15,652 nucleotides of DNA from Sphingomonadaceae bacterium (lineage in GTDB: Bacteria > Pseudomonadota > Alphaproteobacteria > Sphingomonadales > Sphingomonadaceae). Location of the stretch: the NCBI GenBank assembly GCA_947446935.1, contig CANFIV010000005.1, positions 1-15,652 of the forward strand, in the 5' to 3' direction. The position numbers were made by a program, and so were the translations under genes. Below, piece after piece: positions 1 through 6,206 of this stretch (positions are counted from its first letter, which is position 1; each line of letters opens with the position of its first letter). The notes under the pieces were generated by a model. The model was not told the DNA's origin, did no database searches, and saw only the letters and a program-made list of their open reading frames with translations.

Positions 1-39
1 AATCGAGGTGAACAGCAAGAGCGCGGTGTTGATCTTCAT
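1..39 (-). CDS. Possible N-terminus of an exported protein (partial, runs off left edge)
   Basis: Reading leftward from an ATG at 39, the 13 codons before the window edge give MKINTALLLFTSI. This has the Lys-then-hydrophobic pattern of the start of a Sec signal peptide. It would be divergent from tlyA with about 90 bp between the two starts. No purine-rich ribosome binding site is visible upstream, where the sequence is mostly CCGGGGC. The frame is too short to assign a function and may be chance, so this is a tentative call. Confidence 0.3.
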   Translation of the reverse strand, partial: MKINTALLLFTSI

Positions 40-130
40 GCCCCGGGTATGGAAGAGAGCGGCGGTGACCTCAACCCGTCCTGTGCCGCCTTCGGCCCCA
101 ACTGCCGGCAAAGCCCCCGGAAAGGCGAAA

Positions 131-877
131 ATGCGTCTCGATCAGCTGCTGGTCGAGCGCGGCTTGGTCGAAAGTCGCGCCCGCGCGCAGGCGCTGATCC
201 TTGCTGGCCATGTCTATACGCTCGAGACCAAGCTCACCAAGGCGGGGCAGTCACTGGCCGCCGACGCGCCGATCGAGGTGCGAGGGCGCGATCATCCGTG
301 GGTTTCGCGCGGGGGGATCAAACTGGCGCATGCCATTGCGCATTTCGGACTCGATCCGGCAGGCGTCACCGCGATGGATATCGGCAGCTCAACCGGTGGG
401 TTCACCGATGTGCTGCTGACCCTGGGCGCAGAGCATGTCTTCGCGGTTGATTCCGGCACCAACCAATTGGCGTGGAAGCTCAGGCAGGATCCGCGCGTGA
501 CCGTGCTGGAGCAGACCAGCGCACGGCTGCTGACGCCTGCACATATCGACCGTCCTGCCACCTGGGTCGTGTGCGATGCCAGCTTCATCGGGCTCCACAA
601 GGTGCTGGAGGTGCCGCTCAGATTGGCCGCAAGGCCGACGCAGCTGGTGGCGCTTATCAAGCCGCAGTTCGAAGTCGGGCGCGGCGAAGTCGGCAAAGGC
701 GGGGTGGTGCGTGACGGCGCGCTGCATGCCCGCGTCTGCGACGAGGTGCGGGGCTGGCTGGAGGGTGAGGGCTGGGCCGTGCAGGGTATTGTCGAGAGCC
801 CGATCACCGGGCCGGAGGGCAATATCGAATTCTTGATTTCAGCAAACCATGGCGAAAAATCGGCAGACGTTGCCTAG
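131..877 (+). CDS. tlyA: TlyA family rRNA (cytidine-2'-O)-methyltransferase
   Basis: A 248-residue protein of the TlyA/hemolysin-A family, which 2'-O-methylates ribosomal RNA cytidines using S-adenosylmethionine. An S4 RNA-binding domain fills about residues 1-60 (MRLDQLLVERGLVESRARAQ). An FtsJ/RrmJ-type methyltransferase domain follows. Visible motifs are the SAM-binding loop DIGSSTGGFTD (83-93), VCDASF (147-152), IKPQFEVG (176-183) and GPEGNIEFL (227-235). Lys64, Asp149, Lys177 and Glu233 match the KDKE catalytic tetrad of the family, so the enzyme looks active. The frame is open back to position 8, but the start at 131 is preferred: it begins at the S4 domain and has GGAAAGG a few bases upstream. 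The hemolysin name is historical; the methyltransferase role is the better supported one. No partner gene is evident, and tspO starts 70 bp downstream. Confidence 0.93.
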   Translation: MRLDQLLVERGLVESRARAQALILAGHVYTLETKLTKAGQSLAADAPIEVRGRDHPWVSRGGIKLAHAIAHFGLDPAGVTAMDIGSSTGGFTDVLLTLGAEHVFAVDSGTNQLAWKLRQDPRVTVLEQTSARLLTPAHIDRPATWVVCDASFIGLHKVLEVPLRLAARPTQLVALIKPQFEVGRGEVGKGGVVRDGALHARVCDEVRGWLEGEGWAVQGIVESPITGPEGNIEFLISANHGEKSADVA

Positions 878-947
878 CGGGCATCACGCCGCCAATATCC
901 GCCGCGAATCACTATCTATCTCGATTCTTGGGGGTACTTTCGAGCAC

Positions 948-1502
948 ATGCGTTATCTCGCCTCGCCAGCACAGCTTCGTGCCAGCCTCCTGCGGTGGTC
1001 GCTCTTTACGGTCCCGATTGTTTTCGGGCTCGGTTTTCTCTCCAGTCGAATTTCCGATGCTGGGCCGAGCAATCCCTGGTTTGACGCGCTGGTGAAGCCC
1101 GCGCTTTATCCGCCTCCGGCCACGTTCGGGATCGTCTGGTCGGTGCTTTATGTGCTGCTGGGTGTGGCGTTGGCGATGGTCGCCTCTGCGCGCGGAGCTT
1201 CGGGGCGCGGCGCGGCAGTCGCGGTGTTTGGGGTTCAGTTCCTGCTGAATCTTACCTGGAGCCCGATGTTCTTCGCGCTGCATCGTATGAGTGTGGCGCT
1301 CGGGATTCTCGGGGTTATGATCGCGTTGACGGCGGTGATGGTGATGCTGTTCCGGCGGGTCCGCCCGGTCGCGGCGGCGCTGGTGCTGCCCTATCTGGCG
1401 TGGATCTGCTTTGCCTCGGTGCTCAATTACCAGTTCCTTGCGATGAACCCCGAGGCAGATGGCGCGCAAGCCTCCGACGGGGCGGTGCGTGTTCAGTTGT
1501 AA
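948..1502 (+). CDS. tspO: TspO/MBR family tryptophan-rich sensory protein
   Basis: A 184-residue inner-membrane protein of the TspO/peripheral benzodiazepine receptor family, which binds tetrapyrroles such as protoporphyrin and is linked to stress and pigment regulation. Five hydrophobic segments can be drawn at about 16-34, 58-79, 88-110, 114-136 and 141-164. Family signatures present are NPWFDALVKPALYPPP (42-57), FGIVWSVLYVLLGVAL (60-75), NLTWSPMFF (101-109) and PYLAWICFASVLNYQFLAMN (148-167). The frame extends upstream to 849, inside tlyA, but the added residues are not family-like; the ATG at 948 fits the usual N-terminus. Its ribosome binding site is weak (a GAG, with a G run further up). 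The C-terminal tail after 168 is short and polar. The stop codon lies inside the first unit of a 15-bp repeat array. No photosynthesis or bacteriochlorophyll gene is in the window. Confidence 0.93.
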   Translation: MRYLASPAQLRASLLRWSLFTVPIVFGLGFLSSRISDAGPSNPWFDALVKPALYPPPATFGIVWSVLYVLLGVALAMVASARGASGRGAAVAVFGVQFLLNLTWSPMFFALHRMSVALGILGVMIALTAVMVMLFRRVRPVAAALVLPYLAWICFASVLNYQFLAMNPEADGAQASDGAVRVQL

Positions 1503-1555
1503 ACTGGGCGGTTGTAAACATGGCAATTGTAAATTTGGCAGGAGTGAATTTGCCC
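1496..1555. repeat. 15-bp imperfect tandem repeat, four units
   Basis: Four consecutive 15-base units run from the tspO stop codon into the tspO-ubiK gap: GTTGTAAACTGGGCG (1496-1510), GTTGTAAACATGGCA (1511-1525), ATTGTAAATTTGGCA (1526-1540) and GGAGTGAATTTGCCC (1541-1555). The first three share TTGTAAA and the fourth is diverged. The tspO stop TAA is 1500-1502 within unit 1. The array fills the first half of the 124-bp gap before ubiK. No known element is recognised. Possible roles are a regulator-binding array, part of the ubiK promoter region, or a neutral slippage product. Confidence 0.75.
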
Positions 1556-1626
1556 GCAATTGCGGCTTGCACTGGCCGCGACCGCGCCCCATCTGGACGG
1601 GATAGTTCCCGAAAAAGGCCAACCCC

Positions 1627-1875
1627 ATGCAATCCGAGAACCCGATGATCGCCGATTTCGTCAAGCTGCTGAACAGCGCTGCGGGCACGCTCGCCGGCAT
1701 GGGGCGGGAAGCTGGCGAGACTGCGCGTGAAAAGGCGCGCGAGGTCTTCGGCGGAATGGACTTCGTCAGCCGTGAGGAGTTCGAAGTGGTGAAGGACATG
1801 GCCACCGCCGCGCGTGAGGAGGCCGAGGGGCTCAAGGCGCGCATCGAGGCGCTTGAGGCCGCTGCCAAGGGCTGA
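1627..1875 (+). CDS. ubiK: UbiK/YqiC (BMFP) family accessory factor
   Basis: An 82-residue helical protein beginning MQSENPMIADFVKLLNSAAG, the typical N-terminus of the BMFP/YqiC family. In E. coli UbiK (YqiC) supports aerobic ubiquinone biosynthesis by aiding the UbiJ-containing Ubi complex; Brucella BMFP has membrane-fusogenic activity in vitro. The N-terminal half (about 8-35) is amphipathic. The C-terminal half (about 46-80), rich in Glu, Ala and Lys, forms the family's trimeric coiled coil. Length matches the family. AAAAAGG at 1612-1618 lies 8 nt before the ATG and supports this start over the in-frame Met at residue 7. No other ubiquinone gene is nearby. Confidence 0.85.
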   Translation: MQSENPMIADFVKLLNSAAGTLAGMGREAGETAREKAREVFGGMDFVSREEFEVVKDMATAAREEAEGLKARIEALEAAAKG

Positions 1876-1952
1876 GAGCCCCTCTTCATCGCACTTCTCG
1901 ATGGGTCCATACGCGGTGTTCGCGCGTTGTGGCTCCATTGGAGTACCATGCG

Positions 1953-3329
1953 ATGTCAAATCTGCGTTTTTCGAAAAGTCGTCCTTTCGGGCTCAGCCTG
2001 ATTGCCCTTACGTTTGCGCTGGCGGCCTGCAGCCCCAAGGCCACTACCGAAGTATCGCCGTCTTTGGCGGCATTCGACAGCGAAAGCGCATTGCCGCCGC
2101 TGCCCGATGTGCAGCCGATGGTGGCTGGGCCAGCCGCACCGGTGCGCCGTGCGCCGGCTGCTGCCGCGTTGCCCAAAGCCCGCACGCTGGGCTACGCGAG
2201 CGCCTCGGGCAATGACCGCTACGCTTGGATCGACCGGGCCAACCGCATCAACGATACGATCGGCGATGCCCCACCTGATTACGGGTTCGACTATCAGGAC
2301 GGCGTCCAGCCCTATGGCTGGGAAAGCGCGGGCGGATACCGCACGTATGCCGAGCCGGTGGATGGCGGCTACCGCACCTACTACTACGATCCCGGTGCGA
2401 ACGAGCCCTATCTCGTGCGCGATCCCAACTACAGCTATGGCTATTCGGGCGGGCGCATCGTCACGGTCTATGATCGTAGCGGGCGTGCGCTCGATGGCGA
2501 TCAAGCGCAGCGTCAGGCCGACTATGGCTCGCGCTACTATGACCGGGGCCGGGCGATGCGCGCTGCTGCCGATAGCCGCCAGCGGCGCGGCGTGGCCGCT
2601 TCGGGCTGGGCTGATCAGCGCCCGGTGATCGGCAACCAGCGCGCCGAGTGGAACCGGGCACAGACGAACACGCAGGAATGGCGCGCCTACCGGCAGGATC
2701 ACGCCGTGGAGGACCAGCGACTCGCCGAGGAGCGCACAGCGCGGGCACAGGCGGCCCGGCAGTTCTCGACGTGGCAGTCCCAGGGCTTCCGCGGGCAGAC
2801 GCCGCAATTGTATGACCAGCCACTGGGCGGACGCGGAGACGGCAATAGATACGGGCAGCGCCAGCAGGATCAGCAGGCCCAGCAGCGTGTTCGACAACAG
2901 CAAGCCCAGCAAGAGGCACTGCAACAGGCTCAGCAACAGGCCGCGCAGCAGCACGCGCTGCAAATGGGGCAGCAGCAGGCCACGCGCGATGCGCAGGCCA
3001 AGGCGCATGATCTGGTCTTGCGGCAGCAACGCGATTCCCAAACGCAAGCCAAAGCGGCCCAAGTCAGTGAGCAACAGGCGGTCAAGGTTCGCGCACAGCA
3101 GCAGCGGGTCGCTGCGCAGACCGAGCGGCAGCGCGTCGCCCGGCAAAGCCAGGTGGCGGCTCAGCAGCAGCGCCTTGCTGCAGGAGCCGAACGTCTGCGT
3201 GTCGCTCGGGAGCGGCAGGTGGTCGTGAAGCAGCAGGCCGTGCAGCAACGTGCGGCGGTCCAGCGCCGCAGCAACGTGCGGCGGTCCAGCGCCAGCGCGA
3301 GATCGATACCGCCAAGCGGGTTGCGCTGA
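1953..3329 (+). CDS. Glutamine-rich predicted lipoprotein, C-terminus altered by frameshift
   Basis: I do not recognise this protein. As it stands it has 458 residues. A short basic stretch and a hydrophobic segment end in a lipobox L-A-A-C (residues 23-26), so it should be lipidated on Cys26; Ser27 follows, which does not suggest inner-membrane retention. Residues 45-75 are Pro/Ala-rich. Residues 107-180 are rich in Tyr and Gly (GGYRTYAEP, GGYRTYYYDPG, YSYGYSGG) and could form an exposed repeat-like domain. From about 200, and especially 301-440, the chain is dominated by Gln, Ala and Arg (QQQAQQ, AQQQRVAAQ), likely a long helix or disordered arm. GGAG at 1940-1943 precedes the ATG by 9 nt; this start is preferred over one at 1929 because it gives a clean signal peptide. 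A 26-bp tandem duplication at 3242-3293 changes the frame from about residue 439, giving the tail SNVRRSSASARSIPPSGLR. The ancestral product would be 528 residues. Confidence 0.72.
   Translation: MSNLRFSKSRPFGLSLIALTFALAACSPKATTEVSPSLAAFDSESALPPLPDVQPMVAGPAAPVRRAPAAAALPKARTLGYASASGNDRYAWIDRANRINDTIGDAPPDYGFDYQDGVQPYGWESAGGYRTYAEPVDGGYRTYYYDPGANEPYLVRDPNYSYGYSGGRIVTVYDRSGRALDGDQAQRQADYGSRYYDRGRAMRAAADSRQRRGVAASGWADQRPVIGNQRAEWNRAQTNTQEWRAYRQDHAVEDQRLAEERTARAQAARQFSTWQSQGFRGQTPQLYDQPLGGRGDGNRYGQRQQDQQAQQRVRQQQAQQEALQQAQQQAAQQHALQMGQQQATRDAQAKAHDLVLRQQRDSQTQAKAAQVSEQQAVKVRAQQQRVAAQTERQRVARQSQVAAQQQRLAAGAERLRVARERQVVVKQQAVQQRAAVQRRSNVRRSSASARSIPPSGLR
3242..3293 (+). repeat. Perfect 26-bp tandem duplication causing a frameshift
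   Basis: Positions 3242-3267 and 3268-3293 are identical 26-base units (each starts GCAGCAACGTGCGG and ends GGTCCAGCGCC). Because 26 is not a multiple of 3, the second copy shifts the reading frame. Read in the upstream frame, copy 1 gives QQRAAVQR. Read in the frame that continues to 3565, copy 2 gives the same QQRAAVQR followed by QREIDTAKRVALTREK. Removing one copy joins the two frames without a break. The identity of the copies suggests a recent event or an assembly or strain artefact. Confidence 0.92.
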
Positions 3330-3565
3330 CCCGCGAGAAGGCGGCTGCGGCCGGGCAGGCCCGCGCTGCAGACGTGCAACGCGCTGCGGCCTTGCGCCAA
3401 CAAGCGCAGGCTGCCGCACGGCAGAACGCCGCCAAGCCGGTGCCGCCGATTGTTAAACCAAATCCACCTCAGTTGCCTAAGCCTGCGGTGCAGCCGCGCC
3501 CTCAGCCCAGCGAAAATCCGCGCGGCGGGCAGGACAGGCAGCGCCCCGGGGCAAACCCGGGGTGA
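3294..3565 (+). pseudogene. Out-of-frame C-terminal tail of the glutamine-rich lipoprotein
   Basis: In the frame of codon start 3299 the sequence continues the style of the upstream lipoprotein: REIDTAKRVALTREKAAAAG, then Gln/Ala-rich sequence with RQQAQAAARQNAAK, then a Pro-rich end (KPVPPIVKPNPPQLPKPAVQ) with the stop at 3563-3565. It joins the lipoprotein frame exactly if one copy of the 26-bp duplication is removed. A start inside it at 3374 could be called as a separate 63-residue gene, but no good ribosome binding site is seen there. I read it as the separated tail of the same gene, about 90 residues long. Confidence 0.8.
3544..3562. terminator. GC-rich hairpin at the end of the lipoprotein tail
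   Basis: CCCCGGG (3544-3550) pairs with CCCGGGG (3556-3562) around a GCAAA loop. It covers the last codons of the original lipoprotein frame. There is no T run after it. With the next hairpin it probably forms the 3' end structure of the transcript. Confidence 0.4.
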
Positions 3566-3592
3566 GCGGCGGGGGCCCTAAAGCCCCGCCGC
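3566..3592. terminator. Hairpin between convergent lipoprotein gene and metZ
   Basis: GCGGCGGGG (3566-3574) is perfectly complementary to CCCCGCCGC (3584-3592), a 9-bp stem with a 9-base loop. The metZ stop codon (3578-3580 on the minus strand) lies in the loop. The dyad could end transcription from both directions. It lacks a T tract on either side, so intrinsic termination is not proven. Confidence 0.45.
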
Positions 3593-4786
3593 CCTGAGCG
3601 CCTGATCGAGATCCTCGATTACGTCGTCGGGGTCTTCGAGCCCGACGTTGAGCCGCAGCATGCCCTCGGTCACGCCCATGTCGGCGCGGGTTTCAGGGCC
3701 AACGCCGTGGTGGGTGGAGGATGCCGGGTGGCACATCAGCGAGCGCGAGTCGCCGATGTTGTTCGAAATGTCGACGAGCTTCAGCGCATCGAGCAGTGCG
3801 TGTGCCTGTGCCCGCCCGCCATCGAGTTCGAGGCTGAAGATCGTGCCGCCTGCCTTCATCTGCTTGAGCGCCAGCGCGTGCTGCGGGTGGCTGGGCAAAT
3901 ATGGATAGAGCAGGCGCGGCACACGCGGCTCGACAAACTGCGCGACTTTCAGCGCGTTCTCGCTCTGGCGGCGAATGCGCAAGTCCAGCGTCTCAAGCCC
4001 TTTGAGCACGACCCAGGCATTGAATGGGGCGATGTTCGGACCGGTGTTGCGCTGGAAGGGCAGCAGCTTGCTGTTGATAAACTCGGCCGATCCGCAAACC
4101 GCGCCGGCGAGAACACGGCCCTGCCCGTCCATCATCTTGGTTGCGGAATAAGCAACGACGTCAGCCCCGAAATCGAGCGGGCGCTGCAGCGCGCTGGTGG
4201 CGAAGGCGTTGTCCACGACTGTGGTGATGCCATGCGCGCGGGCGAGGGTGCACACGAACTCCAGATCGACCACATCCATCGTCGGGTTCGCCGGGCTTTC
4301 GAAGAAGAACACTTTGGTATTGGGCCGGATCGCGGCTTCCCACGCGGCGTTGTCGGAAGCATCGATGGTGGTGCCGGTTATGCCGAAGCGCGGCAGCAGG
4401 TTGTCGATCAGCCAGCGGCACGAACCGAACGCGGCTTTGGCGGCGACCACATGGTCCCCTGCGGAAAGCTGGCAGAGCAGAGCCGTGGTCATCGCCGCCA
4501 TGCCGCTCGCCTGCGCACGGCAGGCTTCCGCGCCTTCGAGCAGCGCGATGCGTTCTTCCAGCATGGCAACGGTGGGGTTCTGCAGCCGCGAATAGGTCAT
4601 GCCGTCTTCTTCGCCCGCAAAGCGCGCGGCGACGGTGGCGGCATCGTCGTAGGTGTAGCCCGAAGTCAGGAACAGCGCCTCAGACGTCTCGCCCATTTCC
4701 GAACGCCAAGTGCCGCCGCGCACGGCCTGCGTTGCGGGACGCCATTGGGCGGTGATCGAGCGGTCCTGTCCGGTGGTGCGTTTCAT
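3578..4786 (-). CDS. metZ: O-succinylhomoserine sulfhydrylase (methionine synthesis)
   Basis: A 402-residue PLP enzyme of the Cys/Met metabolism (trans-sulfuration) family. MetZ makes homocysteine directly from O-succinylhomoserine and sulfide. Family features are YSRLQNPTVAMLEERIALLE (65-84, phosphate-binding Tyr65 and Arg67), ESPANPTMDVVDL (163-175), VVDNAFATSALQRPLDFGAD (190-209, with Asp192 facing the PLP nitrogen) and YSATKMMDGQGRV (213-225) with Lys217 as the Schiff-base lysine. The N-terminus (ATQAVRGGTWRSEMGETSEALFLTSGY) is of the MetZ type rather than MetB/MetC, although closely related sulfhydrylases cannot be fully excluded. The ATG at 4786 has AAGG about 10 nt upstream. The leader can form alternative hairpins (see separate entry). 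It is divergent from the GT39 gene and convergent with the lipoprotein gene. Confidence 0.92.
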   Translation of the reverse strand: MKRTTGQDRSITAQWRPATQAVRGGTWRSEMGETSEALFLTSGYTYDDAATVAARFAGEEDGMTYSRLQNPTVAMLEERIALLEGAEACRAQASGMAAMTTALLCQLSAGDHVVAAKAAFGSCRWLIDNLLPRFGITGTTIDASDNAAWEAAIRPNTKVFFFESPANPTMDVVDLEFVCTLARAHGITTVVDNAFATSALQRPLDFGADVVAYSATKMMDGQGRVLAGAVCGSAEFINSKLLPFQRNTGPNIAPFNAWVVLKGLETLDLRIRRQSENALKVAQFVEPRVPRLLYPYLPSHPQHALALKQMKAGGTIFSLELDGGRAQAHALLDALKLVDISNNIGDSRSLMCHPASSTHHGVGPETRADMGVTEGMLRLNVGLEDPDDVIEDLDQALRAAGL

Positions 4787-4792
4787 GGGGCA

Positions 4793-4830
4793 GAGCCTTA
4801 GATTCGCGCGTGGCTCGGTGCAAGCCGCGC
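4793..4830 (-). promoter_or_regulatory. metZ leader with possible competing hairpins around the ribosome binding site
   Basis: Read toward metZ, GCGC-GGCT (plus 4830-4823) pairs with AGCC-GCGC (plus 4815-4812 and 4809-4806), giving an 8-bp stem with a 7-base loop and a 2-base bulge. Alternatively GAGCC (plus 4816-4812) pairs with GGCTC (plus 4797-4793). That second pairing would bury the AAGG ribosome binding site (plus 4799-4796). The two pairings share bases and exclude each other, as in a translational on/off leader. The stems are short and the region is GC-rich, so this may be chance. The SAM-II riboswitch consensus is not matched. Confidence 0.25.
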
Positions 4831-4872
4831 CATTGCCCTTGCGGGCGCAACTGGCGTATGGGCGCGCGGCTT

Positions 4873-6168
4873 ATGACGCTGATTTCTCGCAGCCCCGCCC
4901 GCTTCTCCCAAGATCGCGATCCGCACGTGTGGATCATCGCGATCACGCTGGGCTTCCTCGTGCTTGTGCTGAACCGGCTGGCGATCCCCTCGAAAACGAT
5001 GTTCGACGAGATCCACTACTTGCCCGCTGCCCGGCGACTGATCGACCTGACCAAGCGGCTCAACCCGGAACATCCGCTGCTCGCCAAGGAATTTCTTGCG
5101 CTGAGCATGCGGTTCGTTGGCGATACGCCGTTCGGCTGGCGTCTGCCGAGCGCGTTGCTGGGCACCATCGGGCTCTATGCGAGTATGCGCGCGATGTGGT
5201 GGGCAAGCCTTTCGCGCGCCGCGACCTTGATGTTCGGCCTGCTTCTGGCGACGAATTTCATCTGGTTCGTGCTGAGCCGGATCGCCATGCTCGATATGAC
5301 GATGGCTAGCATGATGGCGCTGGGGTTCTGGCAGGGCACGCTCGCTTGGCGGCGCGGTAAACGCCTGCATCTGGCGCTGTGCGGGGTGTTTCTCGGGCTT
5401 TCATTGGGCGCCAAATGGAACGGCGCGCCGCTGCTTGTGCTGCCCGGGCTGTTGTTCGCGTGGGACCGCTGGTTTGCGCTGTCGGGGCGGCGCAAAGCGT
5501 TTCTGACCGCGCGCAACGTCGGGCCCATTCCGGGTGTTTCGCTGCTGGAGGCCGCGGTCTGGCTCGGCCTCGTCCCGCTCGTCATCTATTTCGCGACCTT
5601 TGCGCCCGCCTTCTTCTACAAGGTCCAACCGCTCACGCTTTCAGGCCTGATCCCGTGGCAGGGCTACATGCTCAAATTGCAGGACAGCGTGGTGAAGCCG
5701 CACCTCTACATGAGCCGCTGGTGGCAGTGGGTGTTGAACATCCGCCCCATCTGGTTCTTCTACGAAAAGTGGGACGGCGCGCAGCGCGGAGTGCTGATGA
5801 TCGGCAATCCGGTCACGATGCTCGCCGGGCTGCCCGCGTTGCTGCTCTGCGCCTGGGCCGGCGTGATGCGGCGCGACCGGCTGCGCGGCGGTGTCGTTGT
5901 ACTCTATGTGATGGCGCTGGTGTTCTGGGCGCTCAACGGCAAGCCGGTTCAGTTCTACTACCACTATGCGCTCGCAAGCGTGTTCCTGATGGCTGCGTTG
6001 GCGCTGGTGCTGGCGCAGTGGTGGGAGCGGCGGCGTCGCTGGCCCGGGGCGCTGGTGGTGGTGCTGTCAGGCATGATGTTCATCGGGTTCTACCCGATCC
6101 TCTCCGCCGGCGCGCTGGCAGGGAAAAGCTCCTTTCAAGTCTACACCTGGCTCAGGAGCTGGCGGTGA
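4873..6168 (+). CDS. PMT-type (GT39) phospholipid carrier-dependent glycosyltransferase
   Basis: A polytopic membrane protein of about 431 residues with the pattern of protein O-mannosyltransferases and ArnT-like enzymes, which transfer a sugar from a polyprenyl phosphate to an acceptor on the periplasmic face. After a first membrane segment (about 20-38) comes the catalytic loop MFDEIHYLPAARRL (43-56) with Asp45-Glu46, then EHPLLAKE (66-73). FGWRLPSALLGTIGL (87-101), LSRIAMLDMTM (134-144) and LGLSLGAKWNGAPLLVLPGL (around 175-195) match the GT39 pattern. About nine or ten further hydrophobic segments follow. Sugar and acceptor cannot be read from sequence. The start is uncertain: in-frame ATGs exist at 4810, 4858 and 4873, none with a strong ribosome binding site; 4873 places the N-terminus just before the first helix. 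The convergent neighbour encodes a polyprenyl-phosphate sugar synthase-like GT2-GtrA fusion, a plausible donor supplier. Confidence 0.85.
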   Translation: MTLISRSPARFSQDRDPHVWIIAITLGFLVLVLNRLAIPSKTMFDEIHYLPAARRLIDLTKRLNPEHPLLAKEFLALSMRFVGDTPFGWRLPSALLGTIGLYASMRAMWWASLSRAATLMFGLLLATNFIWFVLSRIAMLDMTMASMMALGFWQGTLAWRRGKRLHLALCGVFLGLSLGAKWNGAPLLVLPGLLFAWDRWFALSGRRKAFLTARNVGPIPGVSLLEAAVWLGLVPLVIYFATFAPAFFYKVQPLTLSGLIPWQGYMLKLQDSVVKPHLYMSRWWQWVLNIRPIWFFYEKWDGAQRGVLMIGNPVTMLAGLPALLLCAWAGVMRRDRLRGGVVVLYVMALVFWALNGKPVQFYYHYALASVFLMAALALVLAQWWERRRRWPGALVVVLSGMMFIGFYPILSAGALAGKSSFQVYTWLRSWR

Positions 6169-6177
6169 GGGGCATGA

Positions 6178-6202
6178 CCCTCTCCGTCTGATCCGGAGGG
6201 GG
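6178..6202. terminator. Hairpin between convergent glycosylation genes
   Basis: CCCTCTCCG (6178-6186) pairs with CGGAGGGGG (6194-6202) in a 9-bp stem with one T-G pair and a 7-base loop. It sits in the 38-bp gap between the stops of the GT39 gene and the GT2-GtrA gene. No T run follows on either strand, so a bidirectional terminator is likely but not certain. Confidence 0.5.
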
Positions 6203-6206
6203 ATAG

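Noticed and set aside
8..130. N-terminal extension of tlyA from an ATG at position 8
   Set aside because: The added residues do not resemble the family and the ATG at 131 has a good ribosome binding site directly at the S4 domain start.
1400..1648. 82-codon frame through the 15-bp repeat array with pentapeptide-like sequence
   Set aside because: Outside the four repeat units it overlaps tspO and the ubiK leader, has no good start signal and resembles nothing known. The repeat is reported, but not as a gene.
2850..3200. CAG-rich stretch as a CRISPR-like or simple-repeat array
   Set aside because: There is no fixed repeat length or spacer structure. It is glutamine-rich coding sequence with mixed CAG and CAA codons.
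1956..3419. Long 487-codon minus-strand frame opposite the lipoprotein gene
   Set aside because: Its leucine-rich stretches are the complement of the CAG-rich glutamine codons. It has no family-like motifs and no ribosome binding site.
3374..3565. Separate small gene of 63 codons starting MQRAAALRQQ
   Set aside because: It is better explained as the out-of-frame tail of the lipoprotein gene. It has the same composition and a perfect frame join when one duplicated copy is removed.
3707..4801. 364-codon plus-strand frame opposite metZ
   Set aside because: It lies almost wholly inside metZ, a clear enzyme gene, and has the composition of a GC-rich shadow frame.
4787..4930. SAM-II riboswitch upstream of metZ
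   Set aside because: The expected pseudoknot pattern with a GCTAAA-type element is not present. Only short generic hairpins can be drawn.
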